Assembly: GCA_016748015.1 (NCBI GenBank)
Contig: JAAOMT010000502.1
Span: forward strand, 810,519 to 874,518
DNA length: 64,000 nucleotides
Source of the DNA: Geosiphon pyriformis
Taxonomy: Eukaryota > Glomeromycota > Glomeromycetes > Archaeosporales > Geosiphonaceae
Direction of reading: 5' to 3'
Position 1 is the stretch's first letter. Every line of letters starts with the position of its first letter. Positions 33,740 through 44,971 of this stretch are shown piece after piece. Made by a program: the position numbers and the translations under genes. The notes below the pieces were generated by a model, which made no database searches, was not told where the DNA came from, and worked only from the letters and a program-made list of their open reading frames with translations.

Positions 33740-35176
33740 GTTCTAGCCTTTTCTTGTTGCGCAGTCAAACCAAAGCTTGGTGATCTGTTACTACCAAAAA
33801 CTTCACATCAAGGAGATACTTATCCCAGTAGTTAGTAGCCCAAACTACTGCTAAGCATTTCTGCTCAGTAACTAAATAGTTTTTTTCTGCTGGTGTAAGA
33901 GTTCTACTGGCATAGATTATTGTATGTTCCCTGCCATCTTCATCTTTTTGTAAGAGAACAGCACCAAGTTCATAGCCAGATGCATCAGTGTGAAGGATGA
34001 AAGATTGATCCAGATTAGGTTGCTTAAGAATAAGTTCTGTAACCAATTTTTCTTTAAGAGTTTCAAATGCTTTCTGTTGATGTGTGCTCCAATAGTAGTT
34101 GACATTTTTCCTAAGTAGCTGATTGAGTGAAGAGGCAATTTTGGAGAAATCCTTAACAAATTTGCAATAATAGGAGGCCAAACCAAGGAAAGAATATAAC
34201 TTATGAACATTCATTGGTTGTCTTATGTTCTGAACTTTTTCCACTTTGGCTGCATCAGAGAAGATTTTATCTTTAGTAATAAGATGGCCAAGAAATTAGG
34301 TGGATTGTCTTCCAAAGAAAGATTTAATTGGATTGATTTTGAGGCCTGCATTTCTAAAAAGATCAAAAACCTTTTGCAAATGTTCAAGGTATTCATTCCA
34401 GATTTTTAAGTACACCATTATATTGTCCAGATAGACCAGAACAAAGTTTTTTTTCACTGATTCAAATACTTTATCCATTAAGTATTGAAAGGTGGGAGGG
34501 GCATTGGTAAGACCAAAGACATGACTGTAAATTTATAGGTGCCATACTTGGTAATGAAGGCAGTTTTTTTCTGGCTTTCTGGATCCATCTCTACTTGCCA
34601 GAATCCAGCAGTTAGATTAATGGTTGAAAAGAAAGCAGCATCTTTGAATTGGTCCAGCATTGCATCAATTTTGGGAAGTGAGTACATGTCTCTTTTAGTG
34701 ATGGCATTTAATTGGCAGTAGTCAACACAGAAGTGTAGGGTTCCACTTTTCTTGGATACCACTACAACTGGAAAAGCCCATTCACTCTTAGTTTTTTGTA
34801 TGAATCCAAGTTCTTTCATCTGGTTTATTTCTTTCTTGATGAACTCATTATTTCAGCGATTGGATTAGTAAGGCTTTAAATGGATGGGGCAAGTTTCTCT
34901 GGTAGTAATAGTGTGTTGTATCACATGAGTTTGTCCTGGGCTATCATCTTCTTTTGAGATAACTGAGCTGTTTCTTGCCAACAGATTTTTAATGTCTATC
35001 TTTCTTTCTTCTGAAGAGGGTTCTTTTTGTTTTACTACTAATGATTGGATTTCAGGTGGTTCATTCTCAAAGAACTTTTGTACTTCTTTTAATTCATCTC
35101 TAGGTATCAAACTGATTGGTTCCCAATCTTTGTAATAGATTAGGCATGATTTGCATTCATCACTTGGAGAATACAA
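33740..35176 (-). pseudogene. B6 linker, reverse transcriptase and RNase H
   Basis: After the protease linker (YSPSDECKSCLIYYKDWEPISLIPRD) the RT begins MKELGFIQKTKSEWAF at 34819. It reads FCVDYCQLNAITKRDM, KIDAMLDQFKDAAFFSTINL and GFWQVEM, then a frameshift near 34520. YLDN at about 34423-34434 has Asn for the second catalytic Asp. RNase H (33765-34244) is open: LHTDASGYELGAVLLQKDEDG, SRTLTPAEKNYLVTEQKCLAVVW and VTDHQAL. Confidence 0.87.
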
Positions 35177-36220
35177 GGGTTGGTTGCACCAGCACTGGGC
35201 ACAAGAACCATATTACTAATAACAGTACTTGGCTTTCTTGCCAGGCTTTTGGTCAAAGGTTCTTCTAAGAATATCATAGTAGGGCTAGCAGATCAGCTTG
35301 CCATTTACAATGATTTCTTTTTTGTCAGCTTTGACATTGTCTAGTGGCTTGCCATTGCTGATAAAGGTAGTGTATGCAAGTTCAGTGGTTTCTTCTTGTT
35401 CCTTTTGTTCTTCTTCTTCATCACTTTCTTCATCATCTGATTCATCTGATTGTTCTTCTTTTTGATTTTGTTTGTTTGCTGGGGAAATTGTCCAATGATG
35501 GCATTTAACCACTATGGGCTTCTCACCACATCTGATGGTTAATTCACACAGTTTATAGTCAAGTAAGGCTTTTGCTTTCTTAAGCCACTTATTGCCAACA
35601 ATGATGATGTATTCCTTTGCTTTAGAAATCTCCATATCAGTTTCAATGCTAATGCTATTGATGCGGACAGAAATAGCTTTGGCAATACGAAGAAATTTTT
35701 TTTTATTATCATGTATATTAGTTATAGGTCTGGTGGAAGGTTTGTCAATTTTTCTGTCAATTGCTTCTAAGAAATGTTTGGCAATAACACTCATGGATGA
35801 TCTACTGTTTAGGATCAAGTCAATGAAATAACCAGCCATTTGGGCTTTGCAAATTAAAGGAGTAATATTGCTGTTGTCAGCAAGTTTAGCTTGATGAGAG
35901 CATTTGTTGGTTTTTGGTATTTTCTTTTTAGGGATCAGAAATTTGCAAAAATATTTTCTAAACTGTGGATGGGTCATCAGCTGGCCAAAAGTAATATGTG
36001 CTGGAGTTTCCATGAGATCTTTAACAACAGAATAAGGTCCAGATTTTTGTACTATTTCTGGGGGTTTTAGCTTTAGAAGATTCTTAAAAACTTTAGCCTT
36101 AGGTGGCTCATTATTATCAGCAGTTGATGTGAATGGTTTGTTTGAATTCAAAACAAAATCAACCTTGGCTTTCTTCTTCTTCCTTGTTGATTCTGTGGTG
36201 TTAATTGCTAGTTCATCCAT
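35177..36220 (-). pseudogene. B6 protease
   Basis: The 311-codon frame from 36220 starts MDELAINTTESTRKKKKAK. It has the conserved FGQLMTHPQFRK block, then LILNSRSSMSVIAKHFLEAI: both the catalytic Asp and the following Gly are changed (D-S-G to N-S-R). The KEYIIIVGNKWLKKAKALLDYKLCEL block and an acidic tract follow. A stop replaces Trp after GKLIC (TGG to TAG or TGA at 35282-35285). Inactive as a protease. Confidence 0.83.
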
Positions 36221-36439
36221 GTTATGGTCATCATCAGTTAAGTTAAAGATATAAAAGGGGTTTTCTTCTAGTTGGCTTGCACTTTTACCCTTTGGAGGTG
36301 TGCCTACCAGTTTAAAGGCTGATAAACAGTGGCTTCAACTAGAGGATCCTCTCCAAAGAAGTTAATATTGGCATGATTGGGTCTTTGATTAGAAGCATTA
36401 TTGTTGATGGGTCTATTGTTTTAATTGTCATTATTTTTG

Positions 36440-37857
36440 GGGACTGGAGGAGGTAAAGGAGGATTGTTGCAATTTCTTAAGAAATGTCCAGTTAATTCAC
36501 ATTTATAACATACAAGAGGACCACGATTTTGTTGTCTTTGATAAGGAGATTGCTAGGGCTGATTAAAATGTAGTTCATATCTAAGTTTTTGTGGTTGTTA
36601 GTTATCTCTAACTGCTTGTGTCAAAGATTCTAATAACCAGACAAAATTGGTTGTGAGTCTATCAATTAATTGTTCATTTGAATCTTGAGTTTGGGCAGCA
36701 AAAGAAGTAACAGCCATTTGAGGAGCAGGAATCATGACAGAAACAGGAGCAAAAACTGAAAATATAGACTCCAAATGCATTCTTTGGTTGTCTTTAATTT
36801 GTTGGGCAAGTTCAATAGCCATGTTCATTGTAGAGTTATCTTTCAAAGCCAAGAGAGACCAAAAAGCATAAGATAAATCAGTTCTCAGTTCTTTTGTGAA
36901 GGAATGAATTTTTTGCTTTTCTGTCCAGTTCCTTCCAGAGTCTACACACTTGATCAATTTTCTGATTGCTTTGGCATATTCAGTTACAACTTCATTAGGA
37001 CCTTGGATTCTTTTTTCTAATTCCATGCACCACTTGGATATCAAGATTGAGATTCTGAACTTGTTTTCAAACCAGGTTGTAAAAGAGATGTTGTTTTCTC
37101 TGGCATTTGCTGGCATTTATCTAATGATTCTTTGATGGGCATTAACATCAGTTTCTTGTAAGAACCATGTAGCAGAGAAGCCTTGGAGGTAGCCACCAAC
37201 AATTTGAAACTTGTACTCATCATCGTATTGGTTGGCTGTAGCAGCTCTCTCAAAGTCATCCAATCATTCAATTAGATCTTAGACATTACCTCTGAATAAT
37301 GGTAATGGGGTGTTGTTTCTTCACCCTAAAGCAGTCTGTATACCTTGAAGAGCAATTAGAATGTTTTGTTGCAAAGAGTTTTGAGCCATTGGTTCAGGTG
37401 TAACTGTTTGTGTGGAGTGTTCTGATTCACTTAAAAAGAGATCAAAAACAGGAGCAGTTTGATAGCTTTCTTCTTCTGTTTCAAGAAGAGTTTCTGTTGA
37501 TTGATGGGCAGCAATCCAAATATGAATTTAATGATTCAGATATTCAAAATCAGGGGGCTGTTGTTCAAAGGTTGCAAAATATAAAAGCTGATTGATACTG
37601 TTGTTTTTTCCTTCAAAGTTGTCTTCAAAATAAGCTTGGTCAAAGTAATAGATTGTATAAGCTGTGTAGATTTCAGCTGAATGCTGGTTCAAGAACCAGT
37701 TCCAAAAGTCTTGGAATTGTCTACTGGATTGTTCTTCAATGGGGAAGCAGATCAAGCAGGAGGGCAGAGGATTAAGTTCAATGAAATCTAGGTCATTTCT
37801 ATTGTGTGCTACAAAGTGTTCTTCTAATTGCTGTGACAGATATGAGTAATTACCCAT
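36440..37857 (-). pseudogene. B6 gag with intact CCHC knuckle
   Basis: The start at 37857 gives MGNYSYLSQQLEEHF. The first 109 codons are open, and then stops occur (for example a TAA near 37528 at HQIHIW, where others have CAA). The core with RISILISKWCMELEKRIQGPNEVVTEYAKAI lies at 36900-37120. The knuckle CYKCELTGHFLRNC at 36469-36510 keeps all four ligands. From 36221 to 36440 the spacer to protease follows. Confidence 0.83.
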
Positions 37858-37885
37858 ACAATAAGGGAATAAGTGAATTTTAACA

Positions 37886-37903
37886 ACCTCACAGAGAGCA
37901 CCA
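37886..37903 (-). other. B6 primer-binding site
   Basis: The minus strand reads TGGTGCTCTCTGTGAGGT next to the LTR, the best-preserved form of the family B site. Confidence 0.62.
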
Positions 37904-37909
37904 CTTTTA

Positions 37910-38608
37910 TGTTATGGGTTGGAGTAACAAGCTAATGGATAGCAAGAAAGAACAGGATTGTAGAGTAATGAAAATAATCAAAGAAAATTCAACTTCAATA
38001 AGCAAATTGAATGAGTATGGATTCAATGTGTGAGATCAGTCTCATAAAATATCTCAGTCACTATTTTTTTCAAAAGGTAACAAGAGAATCTAAAGGTAGA
38101 GGAATAGTCCATACTGTCAACAATTGATAACTGCTGGTATAATTCTATGCCTCATGTTGGCATTTTTAGAATTCAATATCAGATATCAACTTGTGCTCTT
38201 CAGTTATGTTTATTCAAATAATCTTCAAATACTGTAATTACACGTTTTAGAAAAGTGGCAACAAGTAATTTTTTATCCAAAAAATGTTCAGATACTTGAA
38301 AATAAAGAAAGAAAAATTAGCAATAAGAGAATGTTTGAGATAGAAGTTTGTTATTTTATTTCTTTGATTATCTTGATTCCTTACATTGATATTTTTCTAC
38401 AGCTAAGAGATTCATTACTTATATATCTATTAAAAGTAGTCAATGACCAGGTCAATGATCAGGTTAATGATCAAGTCAATGATTAGGTCAATGGTCAGGT
38501 TATTGATCAGGTTAATGATCACTATTTAAAAATAGGGTGGCTAATTATGTGACATCAGTGGTTAATACATGTAATAACTAATAAAAACTATGGGTTTCAA
38601 CCATAACA
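37910..38608 (-). repeat. B6 5' LTR
   Basis: Plus orientation starts TGTTATGGGTTGG and ends CAACCATAACA. The 12-bp repeat occurs about seven times at 38435-38520. A TATATA box and an AAATAAAATAAC-like tract are on the minus strand. The outer flank is TTACAAAAGATGG of B5 RT. Confidence 0.88.
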
Positions 38609-39704
38609 TTACAAAAGATGGAATCTTTTCTGACCCAGCCAAAGTTGAAAAAGTCTAGAACATTAAACAACCAATAAATATACATAAACTACACTCTTTT
38701 CTTGGTTTGGCCTCTTATTATCACAAATTTGTTAAGGATTTCTTCAAAATTGCCACTCCACTCAATCAGCTACTCAGGAAAAATGTCAACTACCATTGGG
38801 ACACATACCAACAAAAAGCTTTTGAAACTCTGAAAGAAAAACTAGTCACTGAATCAATTTTTAGGCAACCTGATCTAGATCGACCTTTCATTCTTCACAC
38901 TGATACATTTGGCTATGGACTTGGAGCTGTCCTAGTCCAGAAAGATGAAGAAGGCAAAGAACATGCCATAGCATATGCCAGTAGAACACTTATCCCAGCA
39001 GAACAGAACTACTTAGTGACTGAACAAAAATGTCTAACCATAGTCTGGTCTACTAGTTACTGAAGCAAATATCTTCTTGGTGCCAAATTCTTGGTAGTAA
39101 CAGATCATCAAGTCTTGGTTTGGCTGCACAATAAAAAGAAGCTGGAACATAAATAGATAACTCACTGAATACTCCACTTGGACAAATTTGACTATAACAT
39201 TCAACACCACAAAGAAGCTAATTATCAAAATGCTAACACTCTCTCTAGACTTACCACCAAGTGATAGTACAACCTCCACAAACCAAACCAACCTAATTAT
39301 TAGTAATTCTCTTATAAACAAACATGATAATGAACTTGGACAACTACTCTGCCTTAATGGAATTTTTGGGTAAAGGACAATACCCACCAGAATATACTCG
39401 ACAGCAAAGAGAACATTTGCACAAACAATCAAATTTTTATTTGATACACCAGAACCAATTATACAAAAGAAATAGAAGAAATCCTGACTATCCTCAAAGA
39501 ATCATAAGATTTGAAGAAAGAGAAATTGTGATTTATAACATGCACACTAATCCATTAACTAGACACTTTGGGAAAACAAAAACAATTCAGAAAACACTAG
39601 CTCACTATTATTGGCCTACCTTGGAAAAAGACATTGCTGAGTACATCAAAACTTGTGATACCTGCCAAAGAAGAGGAAAACCCAATTGCAAAGAAAATAT
39701 CTAT
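38609..39704 (+). pseudogene. B5 RT end, RNase H and integrase N-terminus
   Basis: It resumes in the RT thumb (KDGIFSDPAKVEKV) and FLGLASYYHKF, then RNase H (38707-39063): LHTDTFGYGLGAVLVQKDEEG, SRTLIPAEQNYLVTEQKCL, a stop for Trp after TSY, and VTDHQVLVWL. The integrase zinc module reads GKTKTIQKTLAHYYWPTLEKDIAEYIKTCDTCQRR at 39560-39680. The solo LTR of family C splits integrase at 39704. Confidence 0.83.
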
Positions 39705-40696
39705 TGTTACCAGTAGAATTTTAGCTATTAATTAGCATAAAATTATCCTTATAATTCCTATAATTAATCAGTATATTAATATCATTTCAAATTATCATTT
39801 ATTATTTAATTAATTATCACATATTATGATTCAATTAAAATAATCTAATTAGTATAACAGAAAGTAGAATGATCAAATTACACAATACTCTGAACTTTGT
39901 AACATTCAAAAATTCGCCGAAATTTACAGAAATTCGCCAAAATTTATAAGAAATTCGCCGAAATTATGAATAGTTCACCCAAATTAATCAATAGTTCAGC
40001 GAAATAACTTGTAGTTCATCAAAATGTATTTTTAGTTTGCTGAAATTTGAGCAAAGAGAAAAAGTGCAAATTCATAGACTAGTACTACAACAAGTTGTAT
40101 AAAAGAAGAGCTTTTCTCTTCTGGAAAATGTATCTTACTTTAGATTTATCTTTTAGAACCATTCCTATACACACAAAAAGAAATAAATATCAAATAATTC
40201 AAAAAACCAAATTTTTTAACTATTGCACTTGGAAAATCTCCAAAACCCAACTAACATTTCGAAATTGATTAGCTACCAATTTCAGTAAACTGTTAGTGAC
40301 TCCAGGCCTGAATAGAAAACGTTTCCCTTGACAGAATTCTATTTCTTTTATATTTCTTTTATTTTTCTTTTATTTTCTTATTACAATTATTAGGGTAGCC
40401 TACAGACAAGATTTCTGTAGAAGAGTTGACTTTCACAGCAAAGTAACTACACATTTTTAGTGAGCTTCCAGACGAGCAATTCCTGGGAAAGAGTTGACAT
40501 TTACTACAACGTAACTACACAAAGTAACTGGCAAGAAATTGGCCATTCCACTTATAAGCCCAACAGTTCAAATTATAGAAGATAATTTGAAGCTAAATTC
40601 AGTTATTGGAGGTTCAACTACTTCTAGAAAACATGAATTTGCAACCAACAGACAGTTATAACATTCAAGAAAAGAGACCAAAAACCTCCAGTAACA
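39705..40696 (+). repeat. Solo LTR of family C, copy 1
   Basis: The 992-bp insert starts TGTTACCAGTAGAATTTTAG and ends CTCCAGTAACA, with inverted TGTTAC/GTAACA ends. It is flanked by CTAT at 39701-39704 and 40697-40700. Removing the insert and one CTAT restores the integrase frame of B5. A GTATAAAAG box lies near 40095, followed by a GAAGAG-CTTTT-CTCTTC hairpin and an AAATAAATATC tract. Repeats of about 18 bp with core ATTCGCCGAAATT lie at 39908-40060. It has no coding content. The strand assignment follows the TATA-like box. Confidence 0.88.
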
Positions 40697-41560
40697 CTAT
40701 CCAATCTCTGTTGGCCAACCATTTAACAGAATTGGTATAGATGTTGTTGGACCCTTAATAGTAACTCTTGATAGCAACAGATACATTATCACAGCTACTG
40801 ACTATCTTACAAAGTGGGTAAAAGCAAGAGCAATCCCAGATCAAACAGCAGTTTCAATAGCCAATTTTATTTATGAAGATATTATTTGTCACCATGGCTG
40901 TTCCAAAGAACTATTATCTAATAAAAAAAGAGCTTTTCTCAATACATTAGTTAAAGAACTTTGTAGAAAAATGGGAATATGTCACAAACTTTCCTTCTCT
41001 TATCACCCCCAAATAAATGGCCTAGTGGAACATTTTAATAGAACACTGTGTGAAACCTTAGCCAAAACAAGTGAAAAAACAAACTTATGGAACAAAGTAC
41101 TGTCTTCAGCTTTGTTTGCTTACAAAACTGTAAATTATGACATAACAAGTTATGAACCTTTTTATCTATTCTATGAATGTATGGCAACACTACCAATAGA
41201 ACTAACATTGAGACAATTTTTTTTGAAGAAATTACAATAGAGAATTACAAAGACATTTTACAAAGAAGACTTGGTATTATTCTTGACTCATTGGTAGAAG
41301 CATGGATAATTGTCTTTGAAAAGATAAAGCAGTTCCAAGAAAAACTTAAGAAAAAGAAAACTTATAAAACATTTTTCTTAAGTATTGGTGACTTGGTACT
41401 AGAATACTGTTCTGACAGAGACAATGTTTATGGTAATAAATTCTCTAGCCAGTGGAAAGAACCCTTTATAGTCAACAAAGTTTTGAACAATGGTTCTTAT
41501 ATTCTTCAAGATTAATTTGAAACAATCTTCAATAATCATCTTGTTCATGACACATGACTC
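40697..41560 (+). pseudogene. B5 integrase core and C-terminus
   Basis: The core resumes with ISVGQPFNRIGIDVVGPLIV (first Asp kept). The second catalytic Asp is changed: LLSNKKRAF for the usual LLSDRGRAF. GLVEHFNRTLCETLAK keeps the Glu. The C-terminal part reads EITIENYKDILQRR and VLEYCSDRDNVYGNKFSSQWKEPFIVNKVL, the GPY/F-like module. A frameshift lies near 41210. Confidence 0.83.
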
Positions 41561-41679
41561 AAAAAATATTACAAACGACCTGATTGGTTACCAGTTGTGG
41601 TAATACTGACCCAAATAATCAGCAAAAATCAGATATAAATAAATGCATCATTTCTAAAACAGAGGTATCTTTAATTAAC

Positions 41680-42336
41680 ATGAACAATTATTTTTTGGAT
41701 CAAAATATTTAAAATGCTTTCTATACTCTCCATGAGTATTGGATCAAAAATTATCCAAATGCTACTCTGACTATTGGAAAACAAACCACCATAACTGATA
41801 ATAGTAGAACACATACTGTTATTAGACCAAAGAAAACATCTACCAGGAGAAAAAAAATTGGTAACAAAATAAATAAGTATCTGCTGGAAAGCATAACAGC
41901 AGTAATACTTGTACTTTTCAACACAATTGGAAAAACAATCAAAGAAATCTTGCCCATAGACAAAAACTTGTCATATGGAAGACAACTAAAGCTCTATGAT
42001 TGTCTTGATGAAATTATAAAGGAGATGAAACTCTTAAAGAAAACAACTTTAGAGATACAGGCAGAAATTTTGGGCATTATATGGTTAGATGTCCCAAGAA
42101 TTTTAACTATTGCTAAAAGAGCCAAAACTCTAATACAAAGATTTGGTCTCTTGGATACAAAACTCATTTCGCCACAAATGCTATATATCTTATTTACAAA
42201 AGATTTCAACAAAATAGTTAGTTTTGAATTAGATAAAACCCTTCAATTAGAATATCCCATAAATAGTTTGATTTCACCAGAGCTTAATCTCTTTAGAGAG
42301 AATGATGTTATGGTTGAAACTCATAGTTTATATTAG
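41680..42336 (+). pseudogene. B5 accessory 3' ORF
   Basis: The start MNNYFLDQNI at 41680 is followed by a TAA at codon 11 where the sister copies have CAA (Gln). The rest is open to 42336 and keeps the family blocks (ATLTIGKQTTI, EILPIDKNLSYGRQLKLY, RLDTKLI-like RFGLLDTKLI). The stop lies 31 bases inside the 3' LTR. The length of 218 codons is the same as in B3, B6 and B7. Confidence 0.75.
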
Positions 42337-42985
42337 TTATTACATGTATTAGCCATTGATGTCATATAAATTAGCCACTCTATTTATAGATAGTAATCAT
42401 TGACCTGATTAATGACCTGACTGTTGATCTGATCATTGACCTAATCATTGACCACTTTTAATAGCTATATAAGCAATGAGTCTCTTAGCTATAGAAAAGT
42501 ATGTAATAACAAGCATCTAATTAATTAAGAATAAATAAAATAACAACTTTGATCTCAATCCTTCTCTGATCACTAAAAATTCTCTTTCCCTACTTTCAAG
42601 TATCTGAACATCTTAAAAGATAAAAGATTACTTGTTGGCCTTTTTCTAATGTATATAATTATAGCATTTGAAAATTATTTAAATAAACATGACTGAAAAG
42701 CACAAGTTGATACCTGATATTGAATTCTAAGAGTGCCAATGTAAGACATAGAATTATATCAGTGGTGATCAATTGTTGACAGTATGGACTATTCCTCTAC
42801 CTTCAGATCCCCCAGTTACTTTTAAAAAGAATAGCAACTGAGATATTTTATGAGACTGATCTCGCACATTGAATCCATACTCATTTAATTCATTCTTTGA
42901 AGTTGAATTCCCTTTGATTATTTCTATTACCTTACAATCCTGTTTTCCCTTGCTATTTATTAGCTTGTTACTCCAACCCATAACA
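42306..42985 (+). repeat. B5 3' LTR
   Basis: It starts TGTTATGGTTGAAAC and ends CTCCAACCCATAACA, with about five 12-bp units at 42395-42455, a TATATAAGC box near 42465 and an AATAAATAAAATAAC tract. The right flank is GTATTATCAGC. A short purine-rich stretch (AGAGAGAATGA) precedes it as a likely polypurine tract. Confidence 0.88.
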
Positions 42986-43188
42986 GTATTATCAGCTTCT
43001 GAACTCCAAGAACAATCACCAACCACTTTGGCAAAAACATCTTTAGCTTTAATATCATCTTTAAAAAAACCACTTCTTTTCTTTTTTCTTGATAGCACAG
43101 ATATAAAACCCTTAGTTGGACCAGAATTTTTAACAGCCTTCTTCATAACAGCAATACTAAGGCTAATGGTGGCCTTGTAATCAAGCAA
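42986..43188 (-). pseudogene. LINE-like ORF1 N-terminal scrap
   Basis: The minus strand encodes about 65 residues with KKAVKNSGPTKGFISVLSRK, then KSGFFKDD-like, then DCSWSSEADNT, cut by the B5 LTR. It resembles the N-terminus of LINE ORF1 proteins I know from arbuscular mycorrhizal fungi. That is recollection, not a search. It differs from the D family. Confidence 0.45.
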
Positions 43189-44224
43189 AAATAGTTTTAA
43201 TTTATCATACTGAATTGTAAAAAACTTCTTTTAAAAAACTTTTAGACTTTTTTTTGAGAATTTGAAACAAAGGAAAGAAAGAAGTTTTTTTTATAAAATT
43301 ATTAAAACTTGTTAAATTTTAAGTTTTTTAAAAGATGTTTTGCTATTATTATTAATTTTATTAACTTTTTTATTTTTTGTTTTAAATAATATTTTATATA
43401 TTACTTTTTGTAAAAATTTAATTTGTAAAAATAATTTTAATAATATTAAAATAATCATTATAAAATTAGTTGTTTTTATAAAATAATTAATATTATATTA
43501 CAAAAACAGAATTTAATTATATAAATTTAAATATAAAATTATAATAAAAAAAGTAGTTTAATTAGAAATAATAAGTTAACTTCTTATAATTTATATAATT
43601 TATTAAGTAAAATTTTTAATAAAATAATATATTTGTTTAGTATTATTAAATTTTTGTAATAAAAATTTATTTTTATTATATGTATTTGTTTTTTAAGTTT
43701 AAATGATAATAATATTATATATATAAATATATAATATAGTTTTAACTGATTTAAATAACTAATATATATAATAAATATGTAAATTATATTTAGTTAAAAA
43801 TACTTAATTTGTTTTTATATATATTTTTTTATTAAAATTTAATAAGTATAGTCTAATTACTATCTAATATACAAAGTTAAAACTAAGAATCCTAGCTAAA
43901 TACAATTCATGTTTTTACTACATATGATTAGTTATTTGGATCAATTAAAACAATATTATGTCTTTATATAAATCATTATATCAGACCAGAAAAAAACAAG
44001 CAGAGTTTGCAAAAACCAAAGCTAATCACAAAAGACTCATTAATACTAATTAATCTAATTATTCTGTTTAATAAATTTGATATCAAATTATAAAACTCAT
44101 TAAATACTATTCTGAAATTATTAATTAAATCACATTTTTCTATATCTGTCTTATATTTAAACCTAAAACTTCACAAATCAAAACAATGTTATTTACCCAA
44201 ACCACTGTTTTTATATATTAAAAA
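43189..44224. other. Very AT-rich spacer without recognisable genes
   Basis: Long runs of A and T dominate, with almost no G or C between about 43200 and 43860. No ORF longer than noise and no repeat I can align. Given the relic next to it (44225-44304), part may be GC-depleted retroelement sequence too old to align by eye. Confidence 0.5.
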
Positions 44225-44304
44225 AATAATTAAGTTGTGTTTATTAAATATTTTAATAAAATAAATAAATAAATATATGCTTAAATACATAATAACAATA
44301 ATAT
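44225..44304 (+). mobile_element. GC-depleted B relic (B8), left part
   Basis: The stretch TAATAAAATAAATAAATAAA to ACATAATAACAATAATAT aligns with the B 3' ORF (SKIDKYLLESITAAIL region) with G read as A and C read as T at most differences. It ends at ATAT, the target duplication of B7, and continues at 51879. Confidence 0.6.
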
Positions 44305-44919
44305 TGTTACGATTGAAACCCATAATTTTTATTAATTATCACATGTATTAGCCACTGATGTCATATAATTAGCCACTCTATTTTTAAATAGTAATCATTG
44401 ACCTAGTTGTTGACCTGGTCATTGACCACTTTCAATAGCTATATAAGCAATGAGTCTCTTAGCTGTAGAAAATTATCTTTCAGACAAGAATCAAATAAAT
44501 AAAAATAACAACTTTTATCTCAATCACTCTCTTATTACTAATTTTCCTTTCCCTACCTTCAAGTATCCGAACATTTTAGGATAAAAGATTACTTGTTGGC
44601 CTTTTCTTAACATATATAATTGTAGCATTTGAAGATTATTTGAATAAACATGACTGAAAAGCACAAGTTGATATCTGATATTGAATTCTAAGAGCACCGA
44701 TGTGAGACATAGAATTATACCAGTGGTGATCAATTGTTGATAGTATGGACTATTCCTCTACCTTCAGATTCCCTTGTTACCTTTTGAAAAGAATAGTGAC
44801 TGAGATATTTTATGAGACTGATCTCGCACATTGAAGTTGAATTCCCTTTGATTATTTCCATCACCCTACAATCCTGTTCTCTCTTACTATCCATTAGCTT
44901 GTTACTTCAACCCATAACA
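44305..44919 (+). repeat. B7 5' LTR
   Basis: It starts TGTTACGATTGAAAC and ends CTTCAACCCATAACA (615 bp), with three 12-bp units and a TATATAAGC box near 44440. It lacks 28 bp present in the 3' LTR before GAAGTTGAATTCCC. Confidence 0.9.
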
Positions 44920-44925
44920 TAAAAG

Positions 44926-44943
44926 TGGTGCTCCCTATAAGGT
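44926..44943 (+). other. B7 primer-binding site
   Basis: TGGTGCTCCCTATAAGGT lies six bases after the LTR. It is almost the same as the family A2 site TGGTGCTCCCTATGAGGT. Confidence 0.62.
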
Positions 44944-44971
44944 CGTCAAAATCCACTTTGTTTCCTATTGT

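Larger units (their letters stand above)
30942..38608 (-). mobile_element. Ty3/gypsy element B6, both LTRs, all domains
   Basis: On the minus strand it has the full set: 5' LTR (37910-38608), primer-binding site, gag with intact knuckle, protease, RT, RNase H, integrase, 3' ORF and 3' LTR (30942-31583). The flanks do not match: ATGT on the left and TTAC on the right, at points about 1 kb apart in the host B5. The two LTRs also differ in repeat number (about 2 versus 7). It is therefore likely a recombinant of two insertions. Confidence 0.85.
27787..42985 (+). mobile_element. Ty3/gypsy element B5, split by B6
   Basis: The two plus-strand B LTRs at 27787-28443 and 42306-42985 bracket gag and protease (28444-30941) and RNase H, integrase and the 3' ORF (38609-42305). 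Minus-strand B6 lies between, and about 1 kb covering the end of protease and most of RT is missing at its site. A C-family solo LTR sits in integrase. The bases beside both outer LTR ends are GTAT, but the left host is B4 RT and the right host a LINE-like scrap, so the pair may be chance or a rearranged element. Confidence 0.7.

Noticed and set aside
43189-44224. Mitochondrial DNA insert, because of the extreme AT content
   Set aside because: No mitochondrial gene or rRNA/tRNA-like sequence is visible, and the neighbouring AT-rich part aligns with a decayed B element.
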